Shown here in pieces: positions 19,516-29,962 of a stretch of 64,000 bases of DNA. Origin of the DNA: Pseudomonas nitroreducens TX1 (GTDB taxonomy: Bacteria; Pseudomonadota; Gammaproteobacteria; Pseudomonadales; Pseudomonadaceae); contig NZ_AMZB01000111.1 in NCBI RefSeq assembly GCF_000313755.1, forward strand, positions 1 through 64,000, read 5' to 3'. The notes beneath the pieces were generated by a model that was not told where the DNA came from, did no database searches, and saw only the letters and a program-made list of their open reading frames with translations. Positions within the stretch are counted from its first letter, which is position 1. Each line of letters begins with the position of its first letter. The position numbers were made by a program, and so were the translations under genes.

Positions 19516-20490
19516 CTAGCGGCAGAAGCGCTGCCGGTATTCCCCGGGCGTCACGCCCAGCGCCTGCATGAAGGCGCGTCGCAAGTTGTACTCGCTGCCA
19601 AAGCCCGCGTGCTGCGCCACGCGCTTGAGCGTCGACTCTCCCGCCTCCAGCAACTGACTGGCCTTTTCCAGACGCAACTGCAGCAGCAGCTTCGCCGGCG
19701 TCATGCCCACCTCTGCCTGGCAATGCCGATGCAGGGTGCGCGAGGACATGGCCATCCACGCAGCCATGTCCTCGACATCGAGCGGCTGAGCCAGCCGCTC
19801 CCGCAGCCACTCCACCAGGCGCTCCATCTGCCCGCCCGGCGGTGCCTGCTGCGCCAACAGTTCGGCACTGAACTGGCGTTGCCCGCCCGGGCGGCGCAGA
19901 TACATCACCAATCCCCGGGCAACCCGTAGCGACAGCTCGCGGCCGTGATCCTCCTCCACCAGGCTCAGGCACAGGTCCATCCCGGCAGTCACACCAGCGG
20001 AGCTGTAGAACTTCGCGTCGCGGACGAAAAGGGCGTCGTGCATCACCCGCAAGCGCGGAAACAGTCGCTGTAGTAATTCGGCGTAGCGCCAGTGGGTCAC
20101 CACCGGTCGGCCATCCAGCAGCCCCGCCTGCGCCAGCAGGAAGGCCCCGGTGCATACCGAACCACAGCGTGCAGCGTGGGGCTCCGCCTGCGCCAGCCAG
20201 CGCGCAACGTCGCCCTTCTGCATGGCTGCCTGTACTCCGAAACCGCCCGCCACCAGCAGCGTGCTACCCGCTGCCTCCTGCGGCTCTGGCAACCCCCGGG
20301 TGGCCAACTCCAGCCCGGTGCTGGAGCGAACCAGGCCGCCACCGGGAGATATCGCCTCAATCTGGTAAGCGTGGCGGGTAACGATTGGCAACTGCTCGTC
20401 CACTGCCGCAAACACGTCGGCCGGTCCGGTGGCATCGAGCAGTTGGAAGTCAGGGAAGACCACTATCAGCACGCGGTGAGGAGCGTTCAT
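19516..20490 (-). CDS. GlxA-family AraC transcriptional regulator
   Basis: This 324-aa protein has an N-terminal DJ-1/PfpI-like sensor domain (about 1-175, with CGSVCTGAFLLAQAGLLDGR) and a C-terminal AraC helix-turn-helix domain (about 220-315, ending GFGSEYNLRRAF ... GVTPGEYRQRF). Pseudomonas relatives (GbdR, ArgR, CdhR class) sense small nitrogen compounds. The inducer here is unknown. The ATG at 20490 begins the conserved domain, although its ribosome binding site is weak. It is divergent from the secreted DJ-1/PfpI gene across 102 bp and probably controls it. Confidence 0.9.
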   Translation of the reverse strand: MNAPHRVLIVVFPDFQLLDATGPADVFAAVDEQLPIVTRHAYQIEAISPGGGLVRSSTGLELATRGLPEPQEAAGSTLLVAGGFGVQAAMQKGDVARWLAQAEPHAARCGSVCTGAFLLAQAGLLDGRPVVTHWRYAELLQRLFPRLRVMHDALFVRDAKFYSSAGVTAGMDLCLSLVEEDHGRELSLRVARGLVMYLRRPGGQRQFSAELLAQQAPPGGQMERLVEWLRERLAQPLDVEDMAAWMAMSSRTLHRHCQAEVGMTPAKLLLQLRLEKASQLLEAGESTLKRVAQHAGFGSEYNLRRAFMQALGVTPGEYRQRFCR

Positions 20491-20592
20491 CGAGGCAAAT
20501 CCATCGCAGACGATTGGCAGATATTCAACCATCAGTGTCAGAAGTGACAGACCTCTGCGCTGCAGCATGGAAATCCCATCCCGGAGACGATC

Positions 20593-21681
20593 ATGCGCAC
20601 TTTCCTGCTGTTCCTCTTGCTGCTCTTCTGCGTTCCCGTCCAGGCCGACGATGAGACGCTTGCGCCCTTTCAACCACGCTTCGGCCGCGAACGCCCGGTC
20701 ATTGCCGTCGTCGCCCAGAACAACATGACCGAGCTGGCGGACTACGTCGTCCCGCTCGGCGTACTGCGCCGCGCGGGCGTGGCGGAAGTGTTCGCCCTCG
20801 CCACCGCGTCCGGCCCGGTTCACCTGATGCCCGCCCTGAGACTCCAGCCACAGGCCACCCTGGAAGCGTTCACGCAGCGTTATCCACAGGGCGCAGACTA
20901 CCTGATCGTGCCCGCCGTGCATGACAGCGAAGATTCCGCGCTGCTGGCCTTCGTCCAGCAACAGGCCAGCAAAGGTGCAACCATCGTCGGCATCTGCGAC
21001 GGCGTGCTGGTACTGGGCAATGCCGGGTTGTTGCGCGGACGGCGCGCCACCGGCCATTGGTACTCGCGCAATCAGCGCCTGGAGGACTACCCCGACGCTC
21101 GCTGGGAAGAAAATCGCCGCTATGTAGTCGATGGCCAGGTGGTCACCACTTCCGGTGTTACCGCTGCGCTACCGGTATCGCTCGCACTGGTGGAAGCCAT
21201 CTCGGGCAAACCAAAGGCCGCCGCGCTCGCCAGAGAGTTCGGCATGCGGGACTGGTCGCCCCGCCACGACAGCCAGCGCTTTGCCCTGGGAGCCAGCGAC
21301 TACCTGGTCGCAGCTGGGAACTACCTCGCCTTCTGGAGCCACGAAACCTTCAGCGTCCCGCTACAACCCGGTTTCGATGAGGTCAGCCTGGCACTGGCCA
21401 CGGATGCCTGGGCGCGAACTTTCCGCACCGAAGCAAAGGGGCACGCTGCACAACCGGTCACCAGTCGCGGCGGCCTGTTGTTCCTTCCGGAACCGACGGA
21501 TGAGCTTTCCCGCCTGCCGGCGCTCGACAGTACCGCGATCCAGACTCTGGACAGCACTCTCGACGCCATTTCCCGGCGCTACGGCGAATCGACCCGGCGC
21601 CTGGTCGCCGCCCAGCTGGAATATGCCCCGCCTGAACGATCCATCCCGCTGGCGCGTCGAAACAACATGGACAACCCTTGA
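20593..21681 (+). CDS. Exported DJ-1/PfpI family protein with two DJ-1-like halves
   Basis: This 362-aa protein has a clear signal peptide (hydrophobic 3-16, cleavage likely after VQA18). The first DJ-1/PfpI domain spans about 35-205, with candidate nucleophile C135 in [10 protein letters not shown]. The second half (about 235-340) again shows DJ-1-like strands ([18 protein letters not shown] ... GGLLFLPEP) but no obvious nucleophile. Export of a DJ-1-fold protein to the periplasm is less common than cytoplasmic forms. The GGLVR... sensor of the divergent GlxA regulator shares the same C-(T/D)-G ... AGLL-GR core. The function is unknown; a hydrolase, glyoxalase or ligand-binding role is possible. 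Confidence 0.85.
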   Translation: MRTFLLFLLLLFCVPVQADDETLAPFQPRFGRERPVIAVVAQNNMTELADYVVPLGVLRRAGVAEVFALATASGPVHLMPALRLQPQATLEAFTQRYPQGADYLIVPAVHDSEDSALLAFVQQQASKGATIVGICDGVLVLGNAGLLRGRRATGHWYSRNQRLEDYPDARWEENRRYVVDGQVVTTSGVTAALPVSLALVEAISGKPKAAALAREFGMRDWSPRHDSQRFALGASDYLVAAGNYLAFWSHETFSVPLQPGFDEVSLALATDAWARTFRTEAKGHAAQPVTSRGGLLFLPEPTDELSRLPALDSTAIQTLDSTLDAISRRYGESTRRLVAAQLEYAPPERSIPLARRNNMDNP

Positions 21682-21721
21682 ACCCGCCTGGCCTTGGATG
21701 CACCCTTGGGGCATCCGGGCT

Positions 21722-21737
21722 AAACAACAACAAGGAA
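21722..21737 (+). promoter_or_regulatory. Hfq/Crc-type A-rich motif overlapping the acs ribosome binding site
   Basis: AAACAACAACAAGGAA contains consecutive AAC triplets that fit the AAnAAnAA motif bound by Hfq with Crc, and it runs directly into the AAGGA ribosome binding site of acs. Translation of acs would be repressed under preferred carbon sources and released by CrcZ. Direct evidence for this gene is not available here. Confidence 0.75.
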
Positions 21738-21742
21738 TCCCC

Positions 21743-23680
21743 ATGCATGAGATCAGCCTTCACCCCGTGCCGGAGGCCGTGCGCAAGCGTGCCTACCTCG
21801 ACAACGACGCCTACCAGCGCCTCTACCAGCAGTCGGTAGACGACCCGGAAGCCTTCTGGGGCGAGCAGGCCAAGGCCTTCCTCGACTGGTTCAAGCCCTG
21901 GCACTCGGTGCATCACGGCGACCTCGCCAAAGGCCAGGCCACCTGGTTCAAGGGCGGTCAGCTCAACGTCACCTACAACTGCATCGATCGCCACCTGGAA
22001 CAGCGCGGCGAGCAGGTCGCTATCATCTGGGAAGGCGACAACCCGGCCGAATCCGCCAACATCACCTACCGCAAGCTGCACAGCCACGTCTGCCGCCTGG
22101 CCAATGTGCTCAAGAGCCGCGGCGTGGAGAAAGGCGACCGGGTCTGCATCTACATGCCGATGATTCCGGAAGCCGCCTACGCCATGCTGGCCTGCGCACG
22201 GATCGGAGCGATCCACTCGGTGGTATTCGGCGGCTTCTCCCCGGATGCCCTGCGCGATCGCATCAACGATGCCGACTGCCGCACCGTGATCACCGCCGAC
22301 GAAGGCGTGCGCGGCGGCAAGTACATCCCGCTGAAGAAGAACGTCGAAAAGGCCCTGGCGGACTGCCCGAACGTCTCCTCCGTGGTAGTGGTCGAGCGTA
22401 CCCAGGGCGAAATCCCCTGGGTCGAAGGCCGCGACATCTGGTATCACGAGGCCCTGCGTGAGGCCAGCGAGGACTGCGCGCCCGAGCCGATGGACGCCGA
22501 GGACCCGCTGTTCATCCTTTACACCTCAGGCTCCACCGGCAAGCCCAAGGGTGTGTTGCACACCACCGGCGGCTACCTGCTGGGCGCGGCGATGACCCAC
22601 AAGTACGTATTCGACTACCACGAAGGCGATATCTACTGGTGCACCGCGGACGTGGGCTGGGTCACCGGCCACAGCTACATCGTCTACGGCCCGCTGGCCA
22701 ACGGCGCGACCACCCTGATGTTCGAGGGCGTGCCGAACTACCCCGACGCCTCGCGCTTCTGGCAGGTGATCGACAAGCACCAGGTGAACATCTTCTACAC
22801 CGCGCCAACCGCGATCCGCGCGCTGATGCGCGAAGGCGATGCTGCGGTGCGCAAAACCCAGCGCAACAGCCTGCGCCTGCTCGGCTCGGTAGGCGAACCG
22901 ATCAACCCGGAAGCCTGGGAGTGGTACTACGAGGTGGTCGGCGAAAAACGCTGCCCCATAGTCGACACCTGGTGGCAGACCGAGACCGGCAGCATCCTGA
23001 TCACCCCGCTGCCCGGCGCCACCGACCTCAAGCCGGGCTCCGCCACCCGCCCCTTCTTCGGCGTGCAGCCGGTGCTGCTGGACGAACAGGGCAAGGAAAT
23101 CACCGGCCCCGGTTCCGGTGTGCTGGCCGTCAAGGCGAGCTGGCCCAGCCAGATCCGCAGCGTCTATGGCGATCACCAGCGGATGATCGATACCTACTTC
23201 AAACCCTACCCGGGCTATTACTTCACCGGCGACGGCGCGCGCCGCGACGAGGACGGCTACTACTGGATCACCGGCCGCGTGGACGACGTGATCAACGTTT
23301 CCGGGCACCGCATCGGCACCGCCGAGGTGGAGAGCGCGCTGGTGTTGCACGACTCGGTCGCCGAGGCGGCGGTGGTCGGCTACCCCCACGACCTCAAGGG
23401 CCAGGGCATCTACGCCTTCGTCACCACCATGAGCGGCATCGAGCCCAGCGACACCCTGAAGCAGGAACTGCTGGCCCTGGTGAGCAAGGAGATCGGCAGC
23501 TTCGCCAAGCCGGAGATGCTGCAGTGGGCGCCGGGCCTGCCCAAGACCCGTTCGGGCAAGATCATGCGGCGCATCCTGCGCAAGATCGCCTGCAACGAAC
23601 TGGAGAACCTCGGCGACACCTCGACCCTGGCCGACCCCAGCGTGGTTCAGGGGCTGATCGACAACCGCCTCAACCGTTGA
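21743..23680 (+). CDS. acsB: Acetyl-CoA synthetase
   Basis: This 645-aa AMP-forming acetate-CoA ligase activates acetate for growth or scavenging. It has the AMP-binding core [12 protein letters not shown], the WWQTETGS motif, the hinge sequence [19 protein letters not shown] and the acetylatable lysine in [11 protein letters not shown] near the end. The ATG at 21743 follows AAGGAAT; upstream open frame belongs to an antisense-free shadow of the DJ-1 gene. The length and position after pgi agree with acsB of P. aeruginosa (PA4733); plain acs is an equally safe name. Confidence 0.95.
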   Translation: MHEISLHPVPEAVRKRAYLDNDAYQRLYQQSVDDPEAFWGEQAKAFLDWFKPWHSVHHGDLAKGQATWFKGGQLNVTYNCIDRHLEQRGEQVAIIWEGDNPAESANITYRKLHSHVCRLANVLKSRGVEKGDRVCIYMPMIPEAAYAMLACARIGAIHSVVFGGFSPDALRDRINDADCRTVITADEGVRGGKYIPLKKNVEKALADCPNVSSVVVVERTQGEIPWVEGRDIWYHEALREASEDCAPEPMDAEDPLFILYTSGSTGKPKGVLHTTGGYLLGAAMTHKYVFDYHEGDIYWCTADVGWVTGHSYIVYGPLANGATTLMFEGVPNYPDASRFWQVIDKHQVNIFYTAPTAIRALMREGDAAVRKTQRNSLRLLGSVGEPINPEAWEWYYEVVGEKRCPIVDTWWQTETGSILITPLPGATDLKPGSATRPFFGVQPVLLDEQGKEITGPGSGVLAVKASWPSQIRSVYGDHQRMIDTYFKPYPGYYFTGDGARRDEDGYYWITGRVDDVINVSGHRIGTAEVESALVLHDSVAEAAVVGYPHDLKGQGIYAFVTTMSGIEPSDTLKQELLALVSKEIGSFAKPEMLQWAPGLPKTRSGKIMRRILRKIACNELENLGDTSTLADPSVVQGLIDNRLNR

Positions 23681-23762
23681 TGCGCGCTACAGGCCGCGGG
23701 TGCAAAGATGCTAGGTTTAGAGAACAGACCTGTCGTCCTTGCCCCGAGGCCTGTCCGTCATC

Positions 23763-24641
23763 ATGGAAACTGTCCGCCGCCATATCGAAAGCCAGGTACT
23801 GAGCCTGACCGGCCTCGCCCTGGGCGGGGTCGACTTCGAGTCGCCCAAGGGCGACCCCGGCCTGTTCGGGCCGGACTCCGTCAGCTGGAAAGTCCACGGT
23901 GACTTCAGCTCGATGCTGATCGGCGGCATCAGCGCCCTGCTCCTGCAGATGTTGCATCCGGCCGCCCTGGGCGGCGTCTGGGACCACTCCAATTTCCGCG
24001 CTGATATGCTCGGCCGCCTGCGCCGCACCGGGCAGTTCATTTCCGCCACCACCTACGGTTCGCGCAATGACGCCGAAAAACTGATCGAGCGGGTGCGACG
24101 CATCCACGCAGGTGTCCACGGCACCTTGCCCGACGGCACGTCCTATGCGGCCAGCGACCCGGATTTGCTGACCTGGGTGCACGTCGCCGAAGTCAGCTGC
24201 TTCCTCGCCTCACACCTGCGGTACTTGAATCCGGACCTTTCCGAGGAAGAGCAGGACCGTTACTACAACGAGATCGCGCTGATCGCCGAGCGTCTCGGCG
24301 CACGTAACGTACCACGCTCGCGCGCCGAGGTAGCGGCTTACCTGCAACGCATGCGCCCGCAGCTGCGCTGCGACGAACGCACCCGCGAAGTGGTCAACGT
24401 ACTGTTCAACGCCCCCGCCCCCAGCTTCCTCGCCAAGCCTTTCGGCATACTCATGATGCGCGCCGGCATCGACCTGCTACCGGAGTGGGCCATGGATCAA
24501 CTCGGCCTGAGCCTGGGCATCCTGCAACGTCAACTGATCCGCTCGAGCGTGCGCCGCAGCGTGCCCTTGCTGCGCTGGGCGGTACGCAATGGCTCTCTAC
24601 ATCGCGCTCGCCGGCGCATGGGGTTACCCCCTCTGCGCTGA
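23763..24641 (+). CDS. Oxygenase MpaB-family (DUF2236) protein
   Basis: This 292-aa protein resembles the DUF2236/MpaB family: an N-terminal [21 protein letters not shown] stretch, an H-containing IHAGVHG, and the D-P-D-L-L-x-W-V-H motif near residue 140. Family members include latex-clearing rubber oxygenases and a fungal enzyme, with a heme-type cofactor in some; the bacterial role is generally unknown. The ATG at 23763 is used instead of a TTG eight codons earlier. It follows acs by 82 bp and precedes a thiolase. Confidence 0.8.
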   Translation: METVRRHIESQVLSLTGLALGGVDFESPKGDPGLFGPDSVSWKVHGDFSSMLIGGISALLLQMLHPAALGGVWDHSNFRADMLGRLRRTGQFISATTYGSRNDAEKLIERVRRIHAGVHGTLPDGTSYAASDPDLLTWVHVAEVSCFLASHLRYLNPDLSEEEQDRYYNEIALIAERLGARNVPRSRAEVAAYLQRMRPQLRCDERTREVVNVLFNAPAPSFLAKPFGILMMRAGIDLLPEWAMDQLGLSLGILQRQLIRSSVRRSVPLLRWAVRNGSLHRARRRMGLPPLR

Positions 24642-24739
24642 AACGTGACTACCCGGTTCGGAGGGTGGTGAGCCGGCGGCGGGCATGCAACCATGGCCGT
24701 TCGCTGCGGCCCCGCCGCTCCCGACAGAGGATTCGTGTC

Positions 24740-25918
24740 ATGCAAGAAGTCGTCATCGTCGCTGCCACCCGTACCGCCATCGGCAGCTTCCAGGGCTCTC
24801 TCTCCGCGCTGCCGGCCCATGAGCTGGGTGCTGCGGTGATTCGCAACCTGCTGCAACAGACTGGCCTGGACCCTGCGCGGGTCGACGAGGTGATCCTCGG
24901 CCAGACCCTGACCGCCGGTGCCGGCCAGAACCCGGCGCGCCAGGCGTCGATCGCCGCCGGCCTGCCCAACAGCGTACCGGCGATGACGGTCAACAAGGTC
25001 TGCGGTTCCGGCCTCAAGGCACTGCACCTCGCTGCTCAAGCCATCCGCTGCGGCGATGCCGACATCGTCATCGCCGGCGGCCAGGAAAGCATGAGCCTCG
25101 CGCCCTATGTCATGCCCGGCGCCCGCACCGGCCTGCGCATGGGGCACGCCAAGCTGATCGACAGCATGATCCAGGACGGTCTGTGGGACGCCTTCAATGA
25201 CTACCACATGGGCATCACCGCCGAGAACCTGGTGGAAAAGTACGGCATCAGCCGCGAGGAGCAGGACGCCTTCGCCGCCGACTCGCAGCGCAAGGCGAGC
25301 GCAGCCATCGAAGCGGGCCGCTTCAAGGCCGAGATCACGGCCATCGAGATCCCCCAGCGCAAGGGCGACCCGCTGTGCTTCGATACCGACGAGCAGCCGC
25401 GCGCCGGGACCACTGCCGACTCCCTGGCCAAGCTCAAGCCGGCATTCAAGAAAGACGGCAGCGTCACCGCTGGCAACGCTTCCACGCTCAATGACGGCGC
25501 AGCCGCCGTGCTGCTGATGAGCGCCTCCAAGGCAAGCGAATTGGGCCTGCCCGTACTCGCCAGGATTGCCGCCTATGCCAATGCCGGGGTCGACCCGGCC
25601 ATCATGGGCATCGGCCCGGTCTCGGCCACCCGCCGCTGCCTTGAAAAAGCCGGCTGGCAGCTCGCCGACCTGGACCTGATCGAAGCCAACGAGGCGTTCG
25701 CCGCCCAGGCACTGTCCGTGGGTAAGGAACTGGGTTGGGATGCTTCGAAGGTGAATGTGAACGGTGGCGCCATCGCCCTTGGTCATCCCATCGGCGCATC
25801 GGGCTGCCGCGTGCTGGTCACCCTGTTGCACGAAATGCTGCGCCGCGACGTGAGAAAAGGCCTCGCGACGCTCTGCATCGGCGGTGGACAAGGCGTAGCA
25901 CTGGCGCTGGAGCGGTAA
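24740..25918 (+). CDS. Acetyl-CoA acetyltransferase (thiolase)
   Basis: This 392-aa thiolase II has nucleophile C88 in [12 protein letters not shown]. The catalytic histidine is in [17 protein letters not shown], and the second cysteine is in [15 protein letters not shown] near the C-terminus. It condenses two acetyl-CoA or cleaves acetoacetyl-CoA; family AtoB/PhaA fits, but the physiological pathway cannot be told because no partner dehydrogenase or synthase is adjacent. AGAGGA lies upstream of the ATG. It follows the MpaB-type gene by 98 bp and is ended by a long hairpin. Confidence 0.95.
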   Translation: MQEVVIVAATRTAIGSFQGSLSALPAHELGAAVIRNLLQQTGLDPARVDEVILGQTLTAGAGQNPARQASIAAGLPNSVPAMTVNKVCGSGLKALHLAAQAIRCGDADIVIAGGQESMSLAPYVMPGARTGLRMGHAKLIDSMIQDGLWDAFNDYHMGITAENLVEKYGISREEQDAFAADSQRKASAAIEAGRFKAEITAIEIPQRKGDPLCFDTDEQPRAGTTADSLAKLKPAFKKDGSVTAGNASTLNDGAAAVLLMSASKASELGLPVLARIAAYANAGVDPAIMGIGPVSATRRCLEKAGWQLADLDLIEANEAFAAQALSVGKELGWDASKVNVNGGAIALGHPIGASGCRVLVTLLHEMLRRDVRKGLATLCIGGGQGVALALER

Positions 25919-25926
25919 CAACCTCG

Positions 25927-25962
25927 GACTTGCTGTGCAGAATTCACTCTGCGCAGCAAGTC
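25927..25962 (+). terminator. Long hairpin after the thiolase gene
   Basis: A 14-bp stem (GACTTGCTGTGCAG / CTGCGCAGCAAGTC, one G-T pair) encloses an 8-nt loop just after the stop codon. There is no T-run after it, so it may stabilise the mRNA 3' end rather than terminate transcription. Confidence 0.55.
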
Positions 25963-26019
25963 TCCGCGCACGCTGGCACGGCAACCCCCTCCCAACTTGA
26001 TCCCCCGCATGCTTTCGGT

Positions 26020-26044
26020 CCTACGCATAGGAATATTCCGTAGG
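26020..26044. promoter_or_regulatory. Nested palindrome in the leader of the response regulator gene
   Basis: CCTACG and CGTAGG are inverted around a 13-bp centre that overlaps a perfect 10-bp palindrome GGAATATTCC (26030-26039). It lies about 70-90 bp before the start codon and is a plausible operator, perhaps for the NarL-type regulator encoded downstream. Confidence 0.5.
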
Positions 26045-26110
26045 TACTTGATCAACTGGTCTATCTTCAAGATCAATGCGCGCAAATCATTTGGACTCAG
26101 GGAGTCAGCT

Positions 26111-26725
26111 ATGAAGAAACGTGTGGTGCTGATCGAGGATCACCCCGCGATGCGCCTGGCCATCCGCTCGCTGCTCGAACAGGATCCGCAGTTCGAAGTG
26201 GCACGCGAAGCGGCCGATGGCCATGGCGGCCTGGATGCAGTCCGCAAGGAACGTCCGGACCTCGTGATACTCGACCTCAACCTGCCGGGAATGGACGGCC
26301 TCGATCTATTGGCGCGTATCCATATCTTCGACGAAAACATCCGCCTGCTGGTGCTGAGCTCCCAGGATGAACGTCTTTATTCGAGCAAGGTCGAAGCGGC
26401 GGGGGCGCACGGCTTCGTCAGCAAGAACAAGGACACCAGTGCCATCCTCAACGCGGCTCGCATGTTGGTTTCGGGCTATCGGTGCTTCCCGGAAAAGGCC
26501 CTGAGCATCGACAAGAATACCGACCCGGTGTCCAGCCTCACCCCCAGAGAACTGGTCGTATTGCGCAGCCTGGTAAGGGGCATGAGCAACAAGGACATCG
26601 CCGAAGAGCTGTTCCTCAGCCAGAAAACCGTCAGCACCTACAAGACACGTATTCTCGAGAAGCTGAACCTGGAAAGCCTCGTGGACCTGGTGGAATTTGC
26701 CCGCACCCATCGCCTGAACGACTGA
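26111..26725 (+). CDS. Orphan NarL/FixJ-family response regulator
   Basis: This 204-aa protein has a receiver domain with the acidic pocket E9-D10, phosphoacceptor D55 in VILDLNLPGMDG, and a conserved S-S and K in the second half. The C-terminal LuxR-type helix-turn-helix is LTPRELVVLRSLVRGMSNKDIAEELFLS-type, ending with QKTVSTYKTRI. No histidine kinase is adjacent, so the partner is elsewhere. The ATG at 26111 has GGGAG upstream. It resembles the BvgA/RocA-like class in its N-terminus (KKRVVLIEDHPAMR), but I cannot assign a pathway. Confidence 0.93.
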   Translation: MKKRVVLIEDHPAMRLAIRSLLEQDPQFEVAREAADGHGGLDAVRKERPDLVILDLNLPGMDGLDLLARIHIFDENIRLLVLSSQDERLYSSKVEAAGAHGFVSKNKDTSAILNAARMLVSGYRCFPEKALSIDKNTDPVSSLTPRELVVLRSLVRGMSNKDIAEELFLSQKTVSTYKTRILEKLNLESLVDLVEFARTHRLND

Positions 26726-26825
26726 CAGACATCACTGAAAACTGCGTCCGAAGGCGACTATCGAATCGAAGAATCACAGCCGTGCCATACTCATGCGGCA
26801 CGTCACGACGGAAACGACTCTCGCC

Positions 26826-29800
26826 ATGCCCAAAGGATTGAAACGCGCCATCGGCGCGGTAGTGCTGTTGGTCCTCTTCTATTGCCTGCTGGGCTTCCTC
26901 ATCCTGCCGGGCGTAGGACTGCGAATAGCCAACCAGCAACTGGCTGACTACTCGACCGTTCCGGCACGCCTGGAGCGCATCGAATTCAATCCGTTCAGCC
27001 TCGAGCTCACGCTCTGGGGCCTGCACCTGGGCGACGATGGTCGGGAGCAGGTTCGCTTCCGGCGGCTCTACGCCAACCTCGAACTCGACAGCCTGTGGAA
27101 ACGCAGGCTGCACCTCGCCGACGTCGAACTGGACGCACCGCACACCGAACTGCTGTTCGCCGAGAACGGCACGCTGAACCTCACCCGGCTGTTCAAGTTG
27201 CCGCCCAGCCAACCCGCGCCTGCCCAGGAGGAGCCAAGCGATCCCTTCCCGCTGCGTATCGACCGCATCCGCCTGGCCGAAGGCAGCCTGCATTTCCTCG
27301 ACCGTCGTCCCAGCGAACCCGTGGAGTTCGTCTTCGATCCGATGGGCTTCGAACTGCACAACCTCAGCACCCTGCCGGACGACGGCGCCGAAATGACCCT
27401 GGTCGCTACCGGCCCTCACGGCGGCAAGCTCGACTGGAAGGGCGATCTGAGCATCGTCCCCTTCACCTCGAAAGGCAGCTTCACCCTTGATGGAGTGCCA
27501 CTGAAGGCGTGGTGGCCCTACGTAAGAGACAACGCGCCGCTGAACCTCAACAATGGCGTGCTCAGCCTCGCCTCCGACTACCACCTGGACCTGTCGAAGG
27601 ACACCCAGCTGTTATTGGACAAGACCGCTATCAAGCTGCGCGACCTCGACCTTTCCTCTCCCGAAGGCAAACCGTTGGCCAAACTCGCCAGCCTCGATGT
27701 GGCCGAGGCCACCCTCGACCTTGCCAAGCAGGAAGTGGTGGTCGGCCAGATTCGCAGTCAGGGCCTGGAAGCCTGGGCGGCGCGCGAAAAGGACGGCCAG
27801 TTGGACTGGCAGAAACTCTTCGCCAACTTCAAACCCTACAAGCGCCCCGAGGAGCCCACGCCGCAGGCACAGGCCGCTCCCGAGCCTGCCCCCACCACAA
27901 TGGCACCTGTGCAGCCCGCCAAGGAACAGCAGGCCTCGAACGAGCAACCGGAAGCCACGCCCAGTGCTCCTGCCAAGACGGCCCAAACCGAACCCGCCAA
28001 ACCGGCAGCTCCAACCCAACCGGAGGCCAATCCGCAAGCCAAGGTCGCCGAAGCCGACCAGCCTGCGCAGACGGTCGAGCAGAGCAAACCAGCCGAACCG
28101 CCGAAGCCATGGCATGTCGTTTTGCGCGACACCCAACTGCGCGGCTACAAGGCCCACCTGGCCGATCGTGCACCGGGCAAGCCGGTCAACCTCGAGGTCG
28201 GTCCGCTGGACCTAGACCTGCAGGATCTCGACAGCGGCCTGACCTCGCCGCTGCAGCTCAAACTGAAGACAGGCCTGGGCCCGCGCGGCCAGATCGAAGC
28301 CAGTGGCCAGGTCATCCCCAATCCGGTCAGCGCCAGGCTGAAGGTATCGACCCGGGAGATCGACCTGCGCGTCGCCCAGGCCTACATCGACCCTTTCATC
28401 CGCCTGGAGCTGCGCAGCGGTCTGCTCGCCAGCGATCTGGACGTCGACCTCAAGGGCACCGACCCGCTGGCCTTCAGCGTCAACGGCAGCGCCCAGGTGA
28501 CCCAGCTGCATACGCTGGACACCCTCAAAAGCCGCGACTTCGTCAAATGGACCAAGCTGACCCTCGACGGCCTGGCCTACAAGCATGACGACAGCCTGGT
28601 GATCCAGACCGTGTCGCTGGAAGAGCCCTACGCGCGCTTCATCATCAACGAGGACCGCAGCACCAACGTCAGCGAGCTGATCATCAAGCAACCGGAATCT
28701 TCCGCGCCCGCCAGTAAAACCAGCGGCTCCAGCGGCGGCGGCAAGGAGCTGGGCATCCGCATCGGCGGTGTGAAGATCAACAACGGCTCGGCCAACTTCG
28801 CCGACCTGACCCTGCGCCCGGATTTCGCCACGGCCATCCAGCAGTTGGGAGGCGAGATCGGCACCATCGACAACCGCAACCCGGCACCGGCCTCGGTGGA
28901 TGTGAAGGGCAAGGTCGACAAGTACGCGCCCGTCACCATCAAGGGCAGCCTCAATCCCTTCTCGCCGCTGGAGAAACTGGACATCGCCACCAGTTTCAAA
29001 CGCGTCGAGCTGACCACCCTGACGCCCTACTCCGGCAAGTTCGCCGGCTACCGCATCCGCAAGGGTCGACTCAACCTCGACCTGCACTACCAGATCACCC
29101 AGGGCAAGCTGAAGGCCTACAACAAGGTGCTGGTGGAACACCTGCAACTGGGCGAGAAGGTCGACAGCCCGGACGCGGTGGACCTGCCGGTGAAACTGGC
29201 GATTGCCCTGCTCAAGGACGCCAACGGCAACATTGACATCCAGTTGCCGGTGGAAGGCGACCTGAACAACCCGCAATTCAGCGTCATGCCTATCGTCTGG
29301 CAGACCCTTCGCAATCTGGTGGTGCGCGCCGTGCAGGCGCCGTTCAACTTCATCGCCGGCCTTGCCAGCGGCGGCGGCGGGCCGGACCTGAGCAACGTGA
29401 CCTTCGCCGCCGGGGCCAGCGAGCTGGACGCCAGCGCCCAGGCCAACCTGGACAAGCTCGCCGACGCGCTCAAGCAGCGCCCGGCACTGAAGCTGGAAGT
29501 CGAAGGCGTCGCCGCGGCTGCCAGCGACGGCCCGTTGCTGGCCGACCGGCGCCTGAAGCAGGAATACCAGAAGAACTACTACAGCATGTTGCAGCGCCGC
29601 GGCGACAAGGTGCCCAGCGACGCCAATAAACTGGAGGTCCCGGAGGACTTGCAGCCGATTCTGCTCGAAGGCGTCTACCGCGCCCGCCTGAAGAAACAGC
29701 CTCCGGCGGAGTGGCAGCAGCTCAGCAAGGACGAGCGTTCGGCGAAGATGCGCCAGGCCGTGCTCGACTCCTGGAGCGACAGCCAGTTGCTGCTGCGCAA

Positions 29801-29951
29801 GCTCGGCCAGGAGCGCGCCACCCAGATCAAGGATTACCTGGTCACCAAGGGCGGCCTGGGTGACGACCGTATCTACCTCATCGACGTCAGCTTCGGCGAA
29901 GCGGAGAATGGAGGCCGTGTGGCCACCCAGCTTCACCTTGATAGCGAATGA
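26826..29951 (+). CDS. Large DUF748 (AsmA-like) envelope protein
   Basis: This 1041-aa protein has an N-terminal membrane anchor (residues about 8-31), and the rest is predicted periplasmic. It contains AsmA-like beta-rich repeats belonging to DUF748. A Pro/Ala/Gln/Glu-rich linker at about 338-428 interrupts the domain. A C-terminal OmpA-like segment begins near 857 (NVTFAAGASELDASAQANLDKLADAL). AsmA-type proteins are associated with phospholipid transport and outer-membrane biogenesis; that role is inferred here. It corresponds in position to PA4735 as I recall. Two small exported proteins follow within 12 bp and are likely cotranscribed. Confidence 0.88.
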   Translation: MPKGLKRAIGAVVLLVLFYCLLGFLILPGVGLRIANQQLADYSTVPARLERIEFNPFSLELTLWGLHLGDDGREQVRFRRLYANLELDSLWKRRLHLADVELDAPHTELLFAENGTLNLTRLFKLPPSQPAPAQEEPSDPFPLRIDRIRLAEGSLHFLDRRPSEPVEFVFDPMGFELHNLSTLPDDGAEMTLVATGPHGGKLDWKGDLSIVPFTSKGSFTLDGVPLKAWWPYVRDNAPLNLNNGVLSLASDYHLDLSKDTQLLLDKTAIKLRDLDLSSPEGKPLAKLASLDVAEATLDLAKQEVVVGQIRSQGLEAWAAREKDGQLDWQKLFANFKPYKRPEEPTPQAQAAPEPAPTTMAPVQPAKEQQASNEQPEATPSAPAKTAQTEPAKPAAPTQPEANPQAKVAEADQPAQTVEQSKPAEPPKPWHVVLRDTQLRGYKAHLADRAPGKPVNLEVGPLDLDLQDLDSGLTSPLQLKLKTGLGPRGQIEASGQVIPNPVSARLKVSTREIDLRVAQAYIDPFIRLELRSGLLASDLDVDLKGTDPLAFSVNGSAQVTQLHTLDTLKSRDFVKWTKLTLDGLAYKHDDSLVIQTVSLEEPYARFIINEDRSTNVSELIIKQPESSAPASKTSGSSGGGKELGIRIGGVKINNGSANFADLTLRPDFATAIQQLGGEIGTIDNRNPAPASVDVKGKVDKYAPVTIKGSLNPFSPLEKLDIATSFKRVELTTLTPYSGKFAGYRIRKGRLNLDLHYQITQGKLKAYNKVLVEHLQLGEKVDSPDAVDLPVKLAIALLKDANGNIDIQLPVEGDLNNPQFSVMPIVWQTLRNLVVRAVQAPFNFIAGLASGGGGPDLSNVTFAAGASELDASAQANLDKLADALKQRPALKLEVEGVAAAASDGPLLADRRLKQEYQKNYYSMLQRRGDKVPSDANKLEVPEDLQPILLEGVYRARLKKQPPAEWQQLSKDERSAKMRQAVLDSWSDSQLLLRKLGQERATQIKDYLVTKGGLGDDRIYLIDVSFGEAENGGRVATQLHLDSE

Positions 29952-29962
29952 GGAGTCGTTCG

